Shown here piece after piece: positions 20,764-32,031 of a DNA stretch of 64,000 nucleotides (position 1 is the first letter of the stretch; each line of letters begins with the position of its first letter). Source of the DNA: Fragilaria crotonensis (Eukaryota; Bacillariophyta; Fragilariophyceae; Fragilariales; Fragilariaceae); assembly GCA_022925895.1 (NCBI GenBank), contig JAKSYS010000198.1, forward strand, positions 26,361-90,360, read 5' to 3'. A model generated the notes under the pieces. It did no database searches and was not told the origin of the DNA. It saw nothing but the letters and a program-made list of their open reading frames with translations. Both the position numbers and the translations under genes were made by a program.

Positions 20764-22068
20764 TTAGTCCTCATCTTCGTCACTCAAACTGTATTCTTCG
20801 TCTTGCCCGTCGTCAAACATCTGGTCGTCATCGTCCGATAGTACGAGGCTTCTCCACGACGTCCCATTATCGGAAAGCAGGACACCATAATCCCATGTAA
20901 TGTTCACCAATCCTCTCTTTCGAACCTTGACTTCAACGGCAGACCCATAATGGATACCTTCGATCAACACTCGGATGAATCTTAAGGCAGGTTCTGTGTA
21001 AGCACATTCGATTGGATACATCGTGTCCATTTCTTTCAAGAGTGCGACTAGTCCACTTTGAGACAGCTGATGAGAACGCGGCATCTGCGACCCTCTCACA
21101 CATATTCCAAAGTCTCGAAGTTCGAAGTTGTCTAGATCACAGTGGAGTGTCCTTAGAATGTCCATTGTCTTGTTGTACTCAAGCATGAAATGATTGTATT
21201 CATGGTTGAACATAACATCATCGAAAACCTCCACAGGCAAAGGGTCTTCCATAAACAACGAATCGTCGTCAATGTCGAAATCATGATTAGCGTCGAAAGA
21301 ATCGAAACCCAAATTATCCGTAACGTGCTCGACAATTTCATCTTGGTCAAGTTCCGAGGTAAGCAGCATCTCCACAAATCTTTTCATTTGCCTTCGAGTG
21401 ACGGCAGTATTCGTGGCATCAAACGTGGATGGTCCCACCAAATCGACGAAAGCGCAGCACTCCTCGGTTGTCAAGAAGTGACGGAAGTTGTCCGCTGCAG
21501 GGAGTTCCAATTGAAACACTTGATCATGATCCGGTACACCCGAAAATCCAAAGATACGTGCGGCACAAACGACATCCCAAAGACACACGGTGGTGACTCC
21601 CGTCCCATGGACACCCGCAAGGGCCGCGCTACTCCCTCTGGCATCAGCGTGTTCTCCGATCAACCACGACAAGCGCCCCATTATCATGGCAATGCGTTCT
21701 ACGTAGACTGAGTTCGGATCCACGTCTAGCCATCTGGCAAGAGAGTGGATCCCACGAGATGTGTTCGCAATGCAGAATTTCGGAATGAAGTGACACTTTC
21801 TCATCTGCGGGAAAGTCTCTGCAAGATAGAAGCGCTCTTGGGAATCGTCGTCGAGAGGAAGGATTTCAAAATCATCACGAGACGGCAATGTTTGTTGGAA
21901 GAACCATTCCGGTGTTAGCACGTCGTTGGCAATTCCACGATGCGCGCATACCCAGGAGTAAATTGAATGAAAGTTCAAAAATGATGCGATATGGTCCACT
22001 ACAAGGCCATCAAGGTCCATAAAGGTGCTGCAACAACGATTACTGTCATCGTCATCGTAGCCAATCAT
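20764..22068 (-). CDS. F-box-like acidic protein, hypothetical
   Basis: The first ATG in the frame is at 22068, giving 434 residues; the frame stays open upstream to at least 22170 without an ATG, so an upstream exon is possible. The segment DLDGLVVDHIASFLNFHSIYSWVCAHRG (about residues 16-45, here in part) resembles an F-box, with two short helices and a Trp/Cys pair. The middle is mixed alpha/beta and the end is very acidic (DDDDQMFDDGQDEEYSLSDE). F-box proteins recruit substrates to SCF ubiquitin ligases. The resemblance is weak, so treat this role as a suggestion. The frame is intact. Confidence 0.5.
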   Translation of the reverse strand: MIGYDDDDSNRCCSTFMDLDGLVVDHIASFLNFHSIYSWVCAHRGIANDVLTPEWFFQQTLPSRDDFEILPLDDDSQERFYLAETFPQMRKCHFIPKFCIANTSRGIHSLARWLDVDPNSVYVERIAMIMGRLSWLIGEHADARGSSAALAGVHGTGVTTVCLWDVVCAARIFGFSGVPDHDQVFQLELPAADNFRHFLTTEECCAFVDLVGPSTFDATNTAVTRRQMKRFVEMLLTSELDQDEIVEHVTDNLGFDSFDANHDFDIDDDSLFMEDPLPVEVFDDVMFNHEYNHFMLEYNKTMDILRTLHCDLDNFELRDFGICVRGSQMPRSHQLSQSGLVALLKEMDTMYPIECAYTEPALRFIRVLIEGIHYGSAVEVKVRKRGLVNITWDYGVLLSDNGTSWRSLVLSDDDDQMFDDGQDEEYSLSDEDED

Positions 22069-22942
22069 TGAAATTCGCCCCTCTTCACACGCTGTGACAA
22101 CTCCCCATAAGCAAACGACAATATCCTGCGTGAAATTCAAGCCGAAGTCCGAACTCGAGTTTGGATGCAAGAGTTTTGAAGCTAAAGCGGAATACCGAGC
22201 CCTAGTAGCTCGTGTATTTCGAATTTTCGCGTTTTTCTACTCTCTCCATACTGTAATGACGATGGCAGACAATGCTTGGGGGTCGAGCAGAAGCGATCCA
22301 GACGGCAATCGTTGTTCCTTACCCCTCTGTCTTGAATAGTTTCTCGTCACCCGAGACGGAACCAACAACTCTGGAAGGTCTGGTAAATGACGGTTTTGGG
22401 AGGGACTTACTGTACTTAAATTTCATGTCTACTGGAGTACTGGCGCTCTAAACTATGGACACTGCAGTATTGTAAAGTCGGAATACAACGCACTACCGGT
22501 AGTACTCAGTACTGTCACAATGGACACGAAGTGCTCAGTAACGGTTCCATAGTCTACTACCGGTACGACTAATGTGCAGGGTTTGGGCAACTGACGAGGT
22601 AAAAGGCTCATTCAATATTTCCAACCTAAGTTAACCTTCCAGATTGTCTTCGAGATTCATGTGGAGCATGTGTCTGCATCCAGCATCATCGAACCAATAT
22701 GAAGAATCACAACTCACAACCCGAGCAATTTATTAACTGGGAGTAGCACGCCACCGCTGTCGCATATCCCGAGGAGGCACTCGACCCACCCGGTTGGACG
22801 CCACCAGGTTTGGTGTAGGTAGTCATGACGATTATGGTTCCAGATGAAGATCATGCTTCCTGTATGGCACCTTGTTGATTTTCCACTTCGGTGAACACAT
22901 ACTACAGTACTGACTAATGCATCATGTTTCATTCCGATCATT
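22069..22942. other. Intergenic
   Basis: GTACTC/ACTACCGGTA repeats occur at 22430-22570. No convincing gene. Confidence 0.3.
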
Positions 22943-25131
22943 CTACTTTTTCCCCTTGAATGCTTGAATCTTTCTCGCTAAGACCCTCCTCCAACACCAC
23001 GCCATGACAATAATGATTGCGGAGCTAATCGATGTGATTGAAAGAAGTGCACGGTCTTGATTACCAAGCAACAATCCACCGTAGAGCTGCTGTGAAGTAC
23101 TGAAGGCCGACTTCATAAGGCTGTACACGCACAAGTGAAAAATGGTGCCCCAAATAATGCAAGTCCGCATGTACGTATTCTGCAAGGTTTTCAGCTTGTT
23201 TTTCTTGAATCCACGAAACACTTCGTTCTTATCTCTCTTTCCCAAACCTGAACCAAGTTTGGTTGGGATCCACATAAATCTGCCCGAACACGATATGAAG
23301 GGGTCGGCCAGGTGCAAGAGTCCCATCGCAAAGTTGGTCATCGCAATCTTCACTATGAAACTTGCCAGCAAACCACTGCTGATCCACATTTTCCCCATGG
23401 CACGGAATGAGAATTCGGTATCTGGCCTTACCAAAGCGCGACTTTTTGCATAGTCACTATTCAGGCAAATTGTTCGATTCCCGTAGAACGTTAGATTCTC
23501 GGCTGGAAGCAGAACGCGGCACGTGTTTGGATTTCGTCTTGCACACATGTGTGCCGGCGACTCTTTGGTAAATCCCAACGGACCGACTTGTGAGAGCGGA
23601 AAGATCTCCGTTCGAAACGCAAACAAGTACTGCATGGGGAAATTGCAGCTTTGACAAGACTTGCCTGCGAATTCATTGATCTCGGAAAGGATTGGGGGAC
23701 GGTCATCATCTTGGTTTCAAAGCTTGGCTGCAGTGGAATAAGCTTGTCACATATCTCATCGATAATCGCGAAGCGTTCGTAAACATATTTTCCATCAAGG
23801 TAGCAAGGATCTCCACGCAAAAAATTAGCAAGGACGATGGCCAAGTCAGGGTCAGTCAAGTATTCCATCACGTATTTGTAAATCCAAATCGAGGACACAA
23901 AAATGATGATGAACATTTTTTGGTCTGCACCGAACAAAAACCTCTTAATGGCAACCATGTAAGGCAGTCGAAAGACACGAAGAGGGGTAGGGAAAAAGAG
24001 CGCAACGATAACGTAAACGGAATAGATATTTGATGCGACATCCACTTGATAAAGGAGCAGCATAATGCCTGCCTTGGCCGCTTGTTTTGATGCATCACTC
24101 AGCTTACTCCTGGTCGGATTGATGCTGGGTTCCCCGACGTCCGTCGCGTTCAGCTGCGCTTCGTTATAGTTGTCTGGATTGATCAAGTCATCATTCGTGT
24201 GTGCAGGACAAGCCAGGGGAGACCTGAGGCAAATGCGAGCAACCCAACACACCTCCAGATTATCGATTCCGAAGAATCTGGTAAACCCTGTACTAGGGAT
24301 CCGAGGGCATCCACATTTCTCGTCCACACATGTGGCGCTCAACGCTGTTAGCTTTGCCGCTTCTCTGGCGCTTCCGCAGTATCCAGGAAAGAATGATCCA
24401 AATTCTGCAGCTGGGTAGGCCGTTATATCGGCCCATTTAGCTTTGTTCCCCGGTACCTCACGAACAGACCCTGATGCCGGAATGGTTGGGCACGTGTGGT
24501 CGCCAAGGCTATCACTTACTCCATAGCGCGATGTGTCATTTAACAATGCCTTCTGAAATCTGAACAAGTGCGACCACTGTTTCACAGCAATTGTATAATT
24601 AGTGATTTCCAATACCTCGGCCCGGAGCTCTTCAAGGCCAGCTTGTCGATCGAATGGCTTGCACATCTCCGCTTTCAACGTCAGGCCACCGACATCTAGA
24701 CCATCCGGCACGAGGACAGCTGGATTCAGCAAGGCAAGAGAAATTAGGATGAAGAATCCTGACAGGAAGATATTCGCCTTGTACTTGATAGGCCGCCAGC
24801 CTGGAAACGTTTGAATTGAAAGAGGCATTGCCTTGACTTTCCCCATGAGAAGGCCACACACAATTTTCTCCATCCAAGCGGAAAATCCTCCGCTTTCCTG
24901 CAGGTTTACGCTCCCACCGAAATCTTTCTCAGCGCGTAACGTCGCGGTCTCGGCATCAGTGCATTGACGAAGTGATTTATTCACATAGTAATTTGCAACA
25001 AAGCAAACATCAAGAAATACCAGTATGCCGAGCATACCAAAAGTCATAGACCTTTCCTCCTCCGGCTCGTCGGCCACAAAGGAATCAGGAGAAGCTGTTG
25101 GGAAATCGAAAAAGGAGTCAGATTCCGACAT
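22943..25131 (-). CDS. Large multi-pass membrane protein, unknown family, one frameshift
   Basis: ATG 25131 opens 490 or so good codons. There is an acidic start (MSESDSFFDF), membrane helices (MLGILVFLDVCFVANYY, ANIFLSGFFILISLALL), a long Cys-rich lumenal domain (CVDEKCGCPRIPSTGF, CWVARICLRSPLACPAH), then SVYVIVALFFPTPL and FIIIFVSSIWIYKYVMEYL. At the G-run 23694-23698 the frame must gain one base to continue into INEFAGKSCQSCNFPMQYLF and three more helices, ending at 22943. Combined length is about 725 residues with six or more helices. I recognise no family; a receptor or transporter is possible. Confidence 0.55.
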
Positions 25132-25679
25132 GGTGATTACGTTTTCGATTGCTCAAGTTGTGGAATGCAACCTTCGGAACTCTGATGATGTACCCAAAAA
25201 TGTTGGCCAATTGTCAATTGCGTAAAGATCCCGAAAAAAGTTGAACATCCTGCACAGAATTTGGACGCGATCGGGAGAGCTCGGAGTATACCACTGTGCG
25301 TGTAACAGTACGGTACCGCTAAGTATTGTTGGCGCGTGTAGGACTACTAAACGTACGAGTACGCCTTGACAGTATGCAGTATGCATGTTTGTCCTCGGGG
25401 AGTAGACTGACTTCACTGTACTGGTACTGTTGGTCCTAAAGTACTGTAGTACAAAAGGGGTGAAGGCCAGAGAGGCAATGTCGACTGTATCGACAGAGTT
25501 CGAGATGTCGAGAGTCCAGACGCCTGACTCGAGAGGAGCGCCTCACGATGCTCGCATGGCACATCTCATACACTCCACACTTGTACATGCCTCGATGGCA
25601 GTCCAAGTGTTCTAAGCCTGCGCCAGCTACCGGCACCATACAGAAGTAGGACCGTTGCGCCTAGAGGTATTCGCCAACT
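25132..25679. other. Divergent promoter region
   Basis: Lies between a minus-strand membrane-protein gene and TFIIE-beta on the plus strand. Contains GTAC-rich repeats at 25300-25450. No gene seen. Confidence 0.4.
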
Positions 25680-27242
25680 ATGTCCAACAAGTACTCTTTT
25701 GACTTCCTTAGATCGGAGCATACGCTCGGAGGGACCGATGCCCCTCGCCCAGTGCGTCCGAACGTACCCACTCCCTCGATTCAGACCTCGATTGAGACGG
25801 TATCAGCGGAGTCAGTTGCCCATAAGCCAGATCTCGAAAAGCAAGCTGACATTCTGCGCTTCTTAAAGGCGCATCGCTCTGCCGGATATTTATCACCTTC
25901 TATTATCTATAGAGGAACAGGTATTGATCTCGATGAAGCCGACGAAGCGGTTGCTTTGTTGTTAGAAAAGAACCCAAAGATAAGCATCGAACAAGTTCCT
26001 GATCCAGAAAACCCTCAAATTATGCTTTCCACGTATGCGTATCAGTCCAAATTCAATCATGTGCGTGACCGTGCTACCCTGTTGGCCCAAATCAACCGCT
26101 CCAAGTATGGTGTGGACCAGCGAGACTTGAATGACTGCTACGATGGCGTCGAAGAAGACATCAAAGACTTGTACCGGGCAGGAGATATCATCGCTGTGAA
26201 CAACTCAGAAGACAGAACATGCGTCCTCTTTCCTCGCGGCGAGACATTCTTGGTGGAGCTAGACGGCATCATTAGCATCGGAAAGAATGCGACTAACGGG
26301 GAGAATCCATCCAATGGAACTAGTACCTCGGATCCTGCTGTGAAGCTATCATTGGAGCGCAATGGCAAACCAAAGATTGTTTGCCTCGAGACCGATATTG
26401 ACCCGACAAAGCAAATTCGCCGCGGAGAAGCGGTCTGTACTGGTGGCCATTGGTTTCGAGTGTCCAGTGCCGTACGACCTGGCGTGTCGTTGGAGGAACA
26501 ACCGGCCCGAGCGCAAGCACCTCTGAGTGTAACGTCGTTGACAGAACTCAGTAAAAGAAATTTGGTGGATGGATACATTCGTCCCTTCAATGACAAAACC
26601 TTACCTATCGATAAGCCGCTTTCCGAAGAAGCGATTGAAAATCTTAACAAGGCAAAGGAAGCGCGCAAGTGCCTCCACAAGCTTGTAGGTGGCAGAGGCC
26701 ATTCAACCGGCGCCGTGTCGCAGCTCCTTTCCAACCTCGCTCACTCATCCAATCCAACTGCGTTGGCAGCATCCTTTTCGTCGGGAGCGCACGGCCACAG
26801 AAAGAGACCAGCGGCACGAAATAAAGCCGAGGGGTCAAATTCGAATCTCGATCATGCCCGGAATGATGCAAAGGCTGTGCAAGAAGCCGCATCCGATCTA
26901 AATTTGCCGCTATACACACATGCACGCAGACATGGATGTACCACTGATGTTCGCGAGATGTACCTCCAGACGAGACTATTAGTTCCTACCGATGAAAAGG
27001 AACTCTACAATGTTCTAGTGGAAAACAAGTTATTGGAGCCCGGCGAGGCGTGGCGACGTCCCAAGCTGGCGAAGAAGGCTGATGTTGATAATGACGGAAA
27101 GAAAAAGAAGAGACGATACTATGAACGGAAGAACCAGAGAATGACGAATATTCATTTGGTAGGCACCACTGTAGGTGCTCTGCTAGCAGACGCTGCCGAG
27201 AAACAAAAGCAGGGCAAGTCAGTAGGTGACGGAGGAATGTAA
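25680..27242 (+). CDS. Transcription initiation factor TFIIE subunit beta
   Basis: Single intact exon of 520 residues. TFIIE-beta joins TFIIE-alpha in the RNA polymerase II pre-initiation complex and helps recruit TFIIH. Residues 55-115 form the first winged-helix region (ILRFLKAHRSAGYLSPSIIY) and 128-185 the second (AQINRSKYGVDQRDLNDCYD followed by IKDLYRAGDIIAV), the core of the family. The C-terminus has a Lys/Arg cluster (KKKKRRYYERKNQRMTN), as in TFA2/GTF2E2. The protein is longer than the human form (291) because of an insert of low-complexity sequence (about 325-430). No signal peptide, as expected for a nuclear protein. Confidence 0.8.
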   Translation: MSNKYSFDFLRSEHTLGGTDAPRPVRPNVPTPSIQTSIETVSAESVAHKPDLEKQADILRFLKAHRSAGYLSPSIIYRGTGIDLDEADEAVALLLEKNPKISIEQVPDPENPQIMLSTYAYQSKFNHVRDRATLLAQINRSKYGVDQRDLNDCYDGVEEDIKDLYRAGDIIAVNNSEDRTCVLFPRGETFLVELDGIISIGKNATNGENPSNGTSTSDPAVKLSLERNGKPKIVCLETDIDPTKQIRRGEAVCTGGHWFRVSSAVRPGVSLEEQPARAQAPLSVTSLTELSKRNLVDGYIRPFNDKTLPIDKPLSEEAIENLNKAKEARKCLHKLVGGRGHSTGAVSQLLSNLAHSSNPTALAASFSSGAHGHRKRPAARNKAEGSNSNLDHARNDAKAVQEAASDLNLPLYTHARRHGCTTDVREMYLQTRLLVPTDEKELYNVLVENKLLEPGEAWRRPKLAKKADVDNDGKKKKRRYYERKNQRMTNIHLVGTTVGALLADAAEKQKQGKSVGDGGM

Positions 27243-27277
27243 CGTCGTTCTTTGCTATTAGTTCTGACTGTTAGATG

Positions 27278-28241
27278 CTATGCTTCCGTGCTGGGATCTT
27301 TGGGATTGTCGTCATCATCGGCATCATCGTTCTCGATGTATCGACGGCCAATTATAGTAGATACATACCACGTCGCTAGGATGAGAATGGGTATCCCTAT
27401 GACAAGGATGAGAATCGTAACAACGGCTGCCGCCGCCGGTCTCTTCGTCCAGTTCATTACTCCGTAGATAGCGTCATCGTCGGTAGCAGGATCGCTATCA
27501 TTTCTGTTGGGATTGCCGATACCAGACGCAGCTTGAATGCCGGTCCATGTGAGGTACGCGGCACTCAGTATATAGACCCATAACACTTGTTTCAATCGTA
27601 TTGGAATCCGATTAATGATGAACCCATCAATCCAGATTTCAAGCATGATAATGCCATGTTTCATAATGTTAAGGTACGTCACAGGTCCTCCTTTGTAATC
27701 CAGTGTCCAGTAGAGAAGAGTAATCATGACTTCGACATTGGCTGCAGTGGTAAATGTTCCCCAGGCGAATCGTGTGAGGAAGCCGACAGGTTCTTGAGAC
27801 ACAGGAAGGATCGTACGGGAGAAGCTAAGTGTCTGATAAAGAACGGAAAGGAGTAGCCCCAATGCGTCAAATATGCTAACCAGAAGCTTTTTGGTTCAAG
27901 GAAATCGATCAAGGTGGCTATCCACACTTGGGTGACCAGACCAGAAAGCCGAGCTTGACGCCGGTGAGAAGGTGAGGACGAGGTCGGAAGGTGCGTTCCA
28001 GGTCAATAGTTTTTCCATTCGCATCGGCGGTGCTCCACATGCCGAGTCGCCATTCGTTGAGGAGTGCCTTGCAACAGTCCATCATCGTTTCTTTGGCAAA
28101 TAAATCAGGCTCAGAGGCCTTTAGTAGGAGGGAAGTCCTCGTTTCAAAGAAAGTATCAATCGGCGAATCTTTACGTGATACGTCATCTGAACATACTGCA
28201 AGTTGCTTTTCGACTGATTTTGAGGGAAAGTACCGGTACAA
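27278..28241 (-). CDS. Rolling-stone-like multi-pass membrane protein, two frameshifts
   Basis: Three minus-strand frames line up. They are 28241-27918 (MMDCCKALLNEWRLGMWSTA, then LLTGVKLGFLVW), about 27945-27857 (WIATLIDFLEPKSFWLAYLT) and 27860-27278 (LLLSVLYQTLSF, IMKHGIIMLEIWIDGFIINR, then more helices). The last two join if the C-run 27857-27860 gains a base; the first two need one base near 27940-27950. The histidine-containing HG-helix followed by IPIRLKQVLWVYILSAAYL matches the rolling-stone/FAR-17a type of small polytopic proteins. Function in algae is unknown. No ATG fits the first frame, so an upstream exon may be missing; a frame at 28470-28183 with MDENQIFQRLDTARDLQ is a candidate. 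Confidence 0.5.
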
Positions 28242-29043
28242 GCACTTGTACCGGTATACTACAATTTATAGTACGCCTAAACTCGGAATTGTCTTGATTT
28301 ATGGGGGCCGCCTGCAAGTCGCGTGCAGTGTCAAGTCGCTGAAAGATTTGGTTCTCGTCCATCGTCAACACTTTTGCATCCAATACTGCAGAACTGGTAC
28401 CTGGGTATTGCGTGCAAAGTGCAAAGAACATTGCATACACTACGAGTCTGAGCAACTCTACCAGGTGCATACCAGCATAGCAACGACCAGCTCACAGAAA
28501 TTCGCCTAGGTTCGCACATCATGGATTCGGGAAGAACATTGAAATGCCGGTATGAACTCTGACCATTTCGCAACAGCGACATGCTTGTGGATCGACCAGC
28601 TGGAGTCGGCACAATCACATACAGTGAAGGAATTCGACGGATTACGGTACTATGAAAGCAGAAGGTGCTTGTCGTGATGGGCTGTCTTGTCAACCCTGAC
28701 ACCTCACATTAATGATCATGTACGATTTGATCGAATACAGTAAGGACCTGTTGATCATCATTTTTGTTGAAGCTCAGTGCTCTTTTGAACGACGTGTTTG
28801 AACATCAAAACTGTTCATCACCAGGACGTCGACGTCAGCTCCTCACTGATCTTTCCTTTCTCCGAGCCCACGGCTCTTACAAGTTCAAGTCGGTTACCGC
28901 GTTCCCTCGCCTGAAAAAGGTGAAGCGATTCCATGTGCCGCCACAAAAGTATAGACACAACTCGAATAGATGCGGTGTCTCCCAATCAACTTTGCTACAA
29001 CCAATCAGCCAGCACGGACTTGAAACTGCGCAATGAATTGGTA
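28242..29043. other. Intergenic
   Basis: No gene supported apart from the possible upstream exon noted for the rolling-stone-like gene. Confidence 0.3.
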
Positions 29044-30456
29044 CTACGCTGACTGGAGCTGTTTGGCTTTCCGTTCCAACGATTCCACAACTCCTGCGAC
29101 AACGGCACGACCGTCACGAACGTATTTGTCGTACACTTCGAGTGCCTTGCGTCGCATGGCACATCGGGTTTCATTGGACATGGCTTCTAGAATACCAACC
29201 GACTGCGAGGCATTTTCTTCTCGGATCGACACACCCGCATCCTTCCAATCAACAAGCTCCGAGCTGAAAGGCCAAACCCAGTCATCAGCATAAACGAGTG
29301 GGATCGCTCCACAACTCAATTGTTCTGTAAAGCGATAGGAGAAAAGATTGTCACCCCTGGGACAGGCACCGAAGATACTCGTTTTGGCGAGCATTTTAAA
29401 GGCAAGCACGGGGCTTTCGGTATTGAAATGCCGACACAATGGACACCTTGCTGCCCCTAGTACAAGCACATCACTTCGATCTCTAAAGGTGACGGAAAGT
29501 GTGCGGCGCACTTCTGAGCGTAGTAAGCCAGAAAAACCGAACAGAATTGTCCTGTTGGTTTCGTTGCACGCTTCCACCGCAGCCCGTTCTGACTGAGTCA
29601 ATTGGCAGGGGTTTACTGCAGGCGGGGGAAGACCCAAGTCTTGGTCAGGGTGAAGTTGCGACTTGCTGGCAGACTGAGCCACAATGCGTAGTTTCGAGCC
29701 ATACTGCCTCTTTCTTTGCAACAATGGTGCCTTTGGACCCCAGCCTCCACAATCCCAAACAATGAGTGACGCTGTGTTTGGGGCGTTGGTGAAAAGGGGA
29801 GTGGTCATGATAGCATCGTAATCCGGGAAAGTCGAGCGACCGGAATACACGCGTCCGGGAAGATCCATGTTCTTAATCGGACCCCATCCGTAATATGGAT
29901 AGTTACGTTCATCGCACGTGTCCTGGTCGAGGAAGACGTAGTATCGCGTGGTGTTTGAAATAGCTAGTTTCCCTTCGTTCAAGTCTTGCCAGGCTGTAGG
30001 ATGAAACCACGGATGGTTGATGACACCATCCATTAATTCCCTCCCACGCATTCCTCGATACACGTGAGTTGCTTCCGTTTGATTGACGGCATTCCATCCA
30101 AAGGCGGTCAGCAACAGCATGGCCGGTGGTGGAGCGTTGTTCTTCGGAAGGTTCATCCACAGTCGCTTCGCATTTAATGTTGCATCCCACGGTAGAGTCT
30201 TGTCGTTCAGTGGCGAGGCTGGAACAAGAAACTCTTCTGTAGCTAAACTCACATTGCGGAGAGCATTGTTGTCATGGTACAGCTGCATCTTCATCAGAAG
30301 TGCATCGTTGGCCAGGGACGATGCTATAACCGACGATGACGAGGCAACGAGATGAAACACCGAATTAAAGTAAGTCGAAGTGCGGCTTCCAACAGCAGCC
30401 TGTGATATTAACATCACGGCGAGAAGGCCTACAGCCAGTAGCGTCCTCCTTTGCAT
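29044..30456 (-). CDS. Exostosin-family glycosyltransferase (GT47-like)
   Basis: Intact single exon of 470 residues. Residues 4-23 form a signal peptide or anchor. The C-terminal half has the exostosin nucleotide-sugar region: SIFGACPRGDNLFSYRFTEQ (about 375-394), LSCGAIPLVYADDWVWPFSS and DWKDAGVSIREE follow in the usual order. Exostosins transfer sugars onto polysaccharides in the Golgi. Several N-x-S/T sites agree with a lumenal location. The donor and acceptor sugars cannot be read from sequence. The sulfotransferase at 32037 lies across a hAT element, but linkage in function is only a guess. Confidence 0.75.
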   Translation of the reverse strand: MQRRTLLAVGLLAVMLISQAAVGSRTSTYFNSVFHLVASSSSVIASSLANDALLMKMQLYHDNNALRNVSLATEEFLVPASPLNDKTLPWDATLNAKRLWMNLPKNNAPPPAMLLLTAFGWNAVNQTEATHVYRGMRGRELMDGVINHPWFHPTAWQDLNEGKLAISNTTRYYVFLDQDTCDERNYPYYGWGPIKNMDLPGRVYSGRSTFPDYDAIMTTPLFTNAPNTASLIVWDCGGWGPKAPLLQRKRQYGSKLRIVAQSASKSQLHPDQDLGLPPPAVNPCQLTQSERAAVEACNETNRTILFGFSGLLRSEVRRTLSVTFRDRSDVLVLGAARCPLCRHFNTESPVLAFKMLAKTSIFGACPRGDNLFSYRFTEQLSCGAIPLVYADDWVWPFSSELVDWKDAGVSIREENASQSVGILEAMSNETRCAMRRKALEVYDKYVRDGRAVVAGVVESLERKAKQLQSA

Positions 30457-31173
30457 TATGTGGTTGATGTCTATGAAGTACTCCGCCGTGTTTGCATTGC
30501 ATTTGGAGAACAGGTAAGATACACAAGTACAATCATTGTCGGAGCACCACTTCTGGAACTTGTTGTTTTGTACCGCGTACTGTACAGTACACTAGTAGTA
30601 CGACACTACCGCAGATTCTCCCCCTACAACAAAGAGAGTTGAAGAGCGGGCTCTGGTGGAGGCAGTTTTGGCATTAAAAAGGGTTCTCGACGTACGGGAG
30701 TATTTAATACTCCGTACCAGTACTGTATATACCCGTCCAAAATGCGACAGTAGATAGTCCTCTACTCACTTGCTGTTTCTTGGTATTGTGAGCTTAGTTT
30801 GTTTGTTGAACTGCAATACAGGTCATCATTCAATCAGTGATGAGAGCAATTAAAGCTCTCCAAGCAGATATTAAAGCCTTCCTCAGTAGATTCCACACAA
30901 CAAACCTAAATCCAATTTTAGGTGATAGCCCAACGCAGCCTTTCATTTCTCACACATGGATGCCTCCCTGGGTCTCTCAAAGTAACCCTGCATCCTAGGA
31001 AGTCTTCTTAGTCTTCCAGTCTTGTTCCTTTTGATTATGGTACTAGTAGTCCAGCCATCATCATCCATGTCACCAGCAGAACATTGTCTGGTGCACTGGT
31101 GCTACCGTCTCGCGTAGTGTACGGTACTGTAATCGGTACAGTAGTACTCGGCATCTCGACAGTAGCACTGTAG
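30457..31173. other. Intergenic between exostosin and the small hAT element
   Basis: Contains GTACTGTA-type repeats (30560-30740, 31080-31170). No gene seen. Confidence 0.35.
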
Positions 31174-31181
31174 GTCACGGG
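31174..31181. repeat. 8-bp target site duplication, left (GTCACGGG)
   Basis: Exact copy of 31948-31955. Confidence 0.9.
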
Positions 31182-31947
31182 CAGGCCGTGTAAAATTGGG
31201 GTACTTTCCTCAAATTGGGGTATTTTCCCCAATTTGAACTTGAAATCTACCCCAATTAAATATCACGTAGAATACGTAGGAAGTAGTATGATAGTATTGG
31301 CGGGTTGGCGGGAAGACCTCAGTGTTGATTTGGAGGGAAACCATGGAGCATGGAGTTGATTCTCCGTATTTCGAGTTGTAGTATATGTTATAAATTTTAT
31401 CAAACAAATTGACAATCAAATGCAGGCCAGCACGAAGCATACCAAGGGTATTAAGCCAACTCTTTTCCACGAGAAGTGGTTAATGGCTTATGCACTTCAC
31501 GTGACTGCTCGAGATGCTGCAACGGGCAGTTTTTGCCGAGGCTTGGGCTCCATTCAAACAATACTAAAGCAATTCTTTGGTGGTCTTGCAAATGTTTTCC
31601 CTGGGACTGTTGAGTCTGATTTTTCGTTGATTAATTGGGAAAAGGATGATTATCGTACTATTCTCACTGATCTTTCCCTCGAGGGGATCCTACACTGCAA
31701 ACAATACTTTGAATTGCTTGGTGTAGCTAATGAAATGAAGTAGTATTGATAAAAAATTGAAGATAATAGACAGGAAGTGTGGTCTACGTCGTAAACTTAC
31801 CTCCTAGTAGTAGTAGTACTAGTATAAAGCGTGGAGATGGTGCACCCGAGTTGCACCCCAGTTGGCACCCCATTTGAAGACCCAAATTCACCCCAGAAAT
31901 AGCCTATTCTGGGGTTTTTGGGGTATACCCCAATTTTACACGGCCTG
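31182..31947 (+). mobile_element. hAT deletion derivative, 766 bp
   Basis: Perfect 22-bp inverted repeats begin CAGGCCGTGTAAAATTGGGG (31182-31203 and complement at 31926-31947), with an exact 8-bp target duplication GTCACGGG (31174-31181, 31948-31955). Same family as 3134-5807, but the terminal repeat differs at three positions, identically at both ends. Most of the transposase has been deleted. Non-autonomous by itself; it could be mobilised in trans. Confidence 0.92.
31420..31743 (+). pseudogene. Internally deleted hAT transposase, 107-codon fusion
   Basis: The first 36 residues (to DAATG) match the N-terminus of the larger element's transposase. After a junction near 31527 the sequence continues from its C-terminal dimerisation region (FFGGLANVFPGTVESDFS). 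The frame slips at the junction and returns near QFFGGL, leaving one open frame that lacks the catalytic core and the zinc finger. It may be a chance open frame, or a truncated protein able to dimerise with the full transposase. Confidence 0.8.
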
Positions 31948-31955
31948 GTCACGGG
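31948..31955. repeat. 8-bp target site duplication, right (GTCACGGG)
   Basis: Exact copy of 31174-31181, 81 bp before the sulfotransferase start codon. Confidence 0.9.
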
Positions 31956-32031
31956 TCACGACGTCACGAAACAGGAGTGCCTTTTTCACATCATTTTCAT
32001 AACTTCACACCATTCTAATCGGATTCACAAA

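Noticed and set aside
26138-26734. 198-codon minus-strand frame
   Set aside because: Antisense to TFIIE-beta, which has clear family motifs.
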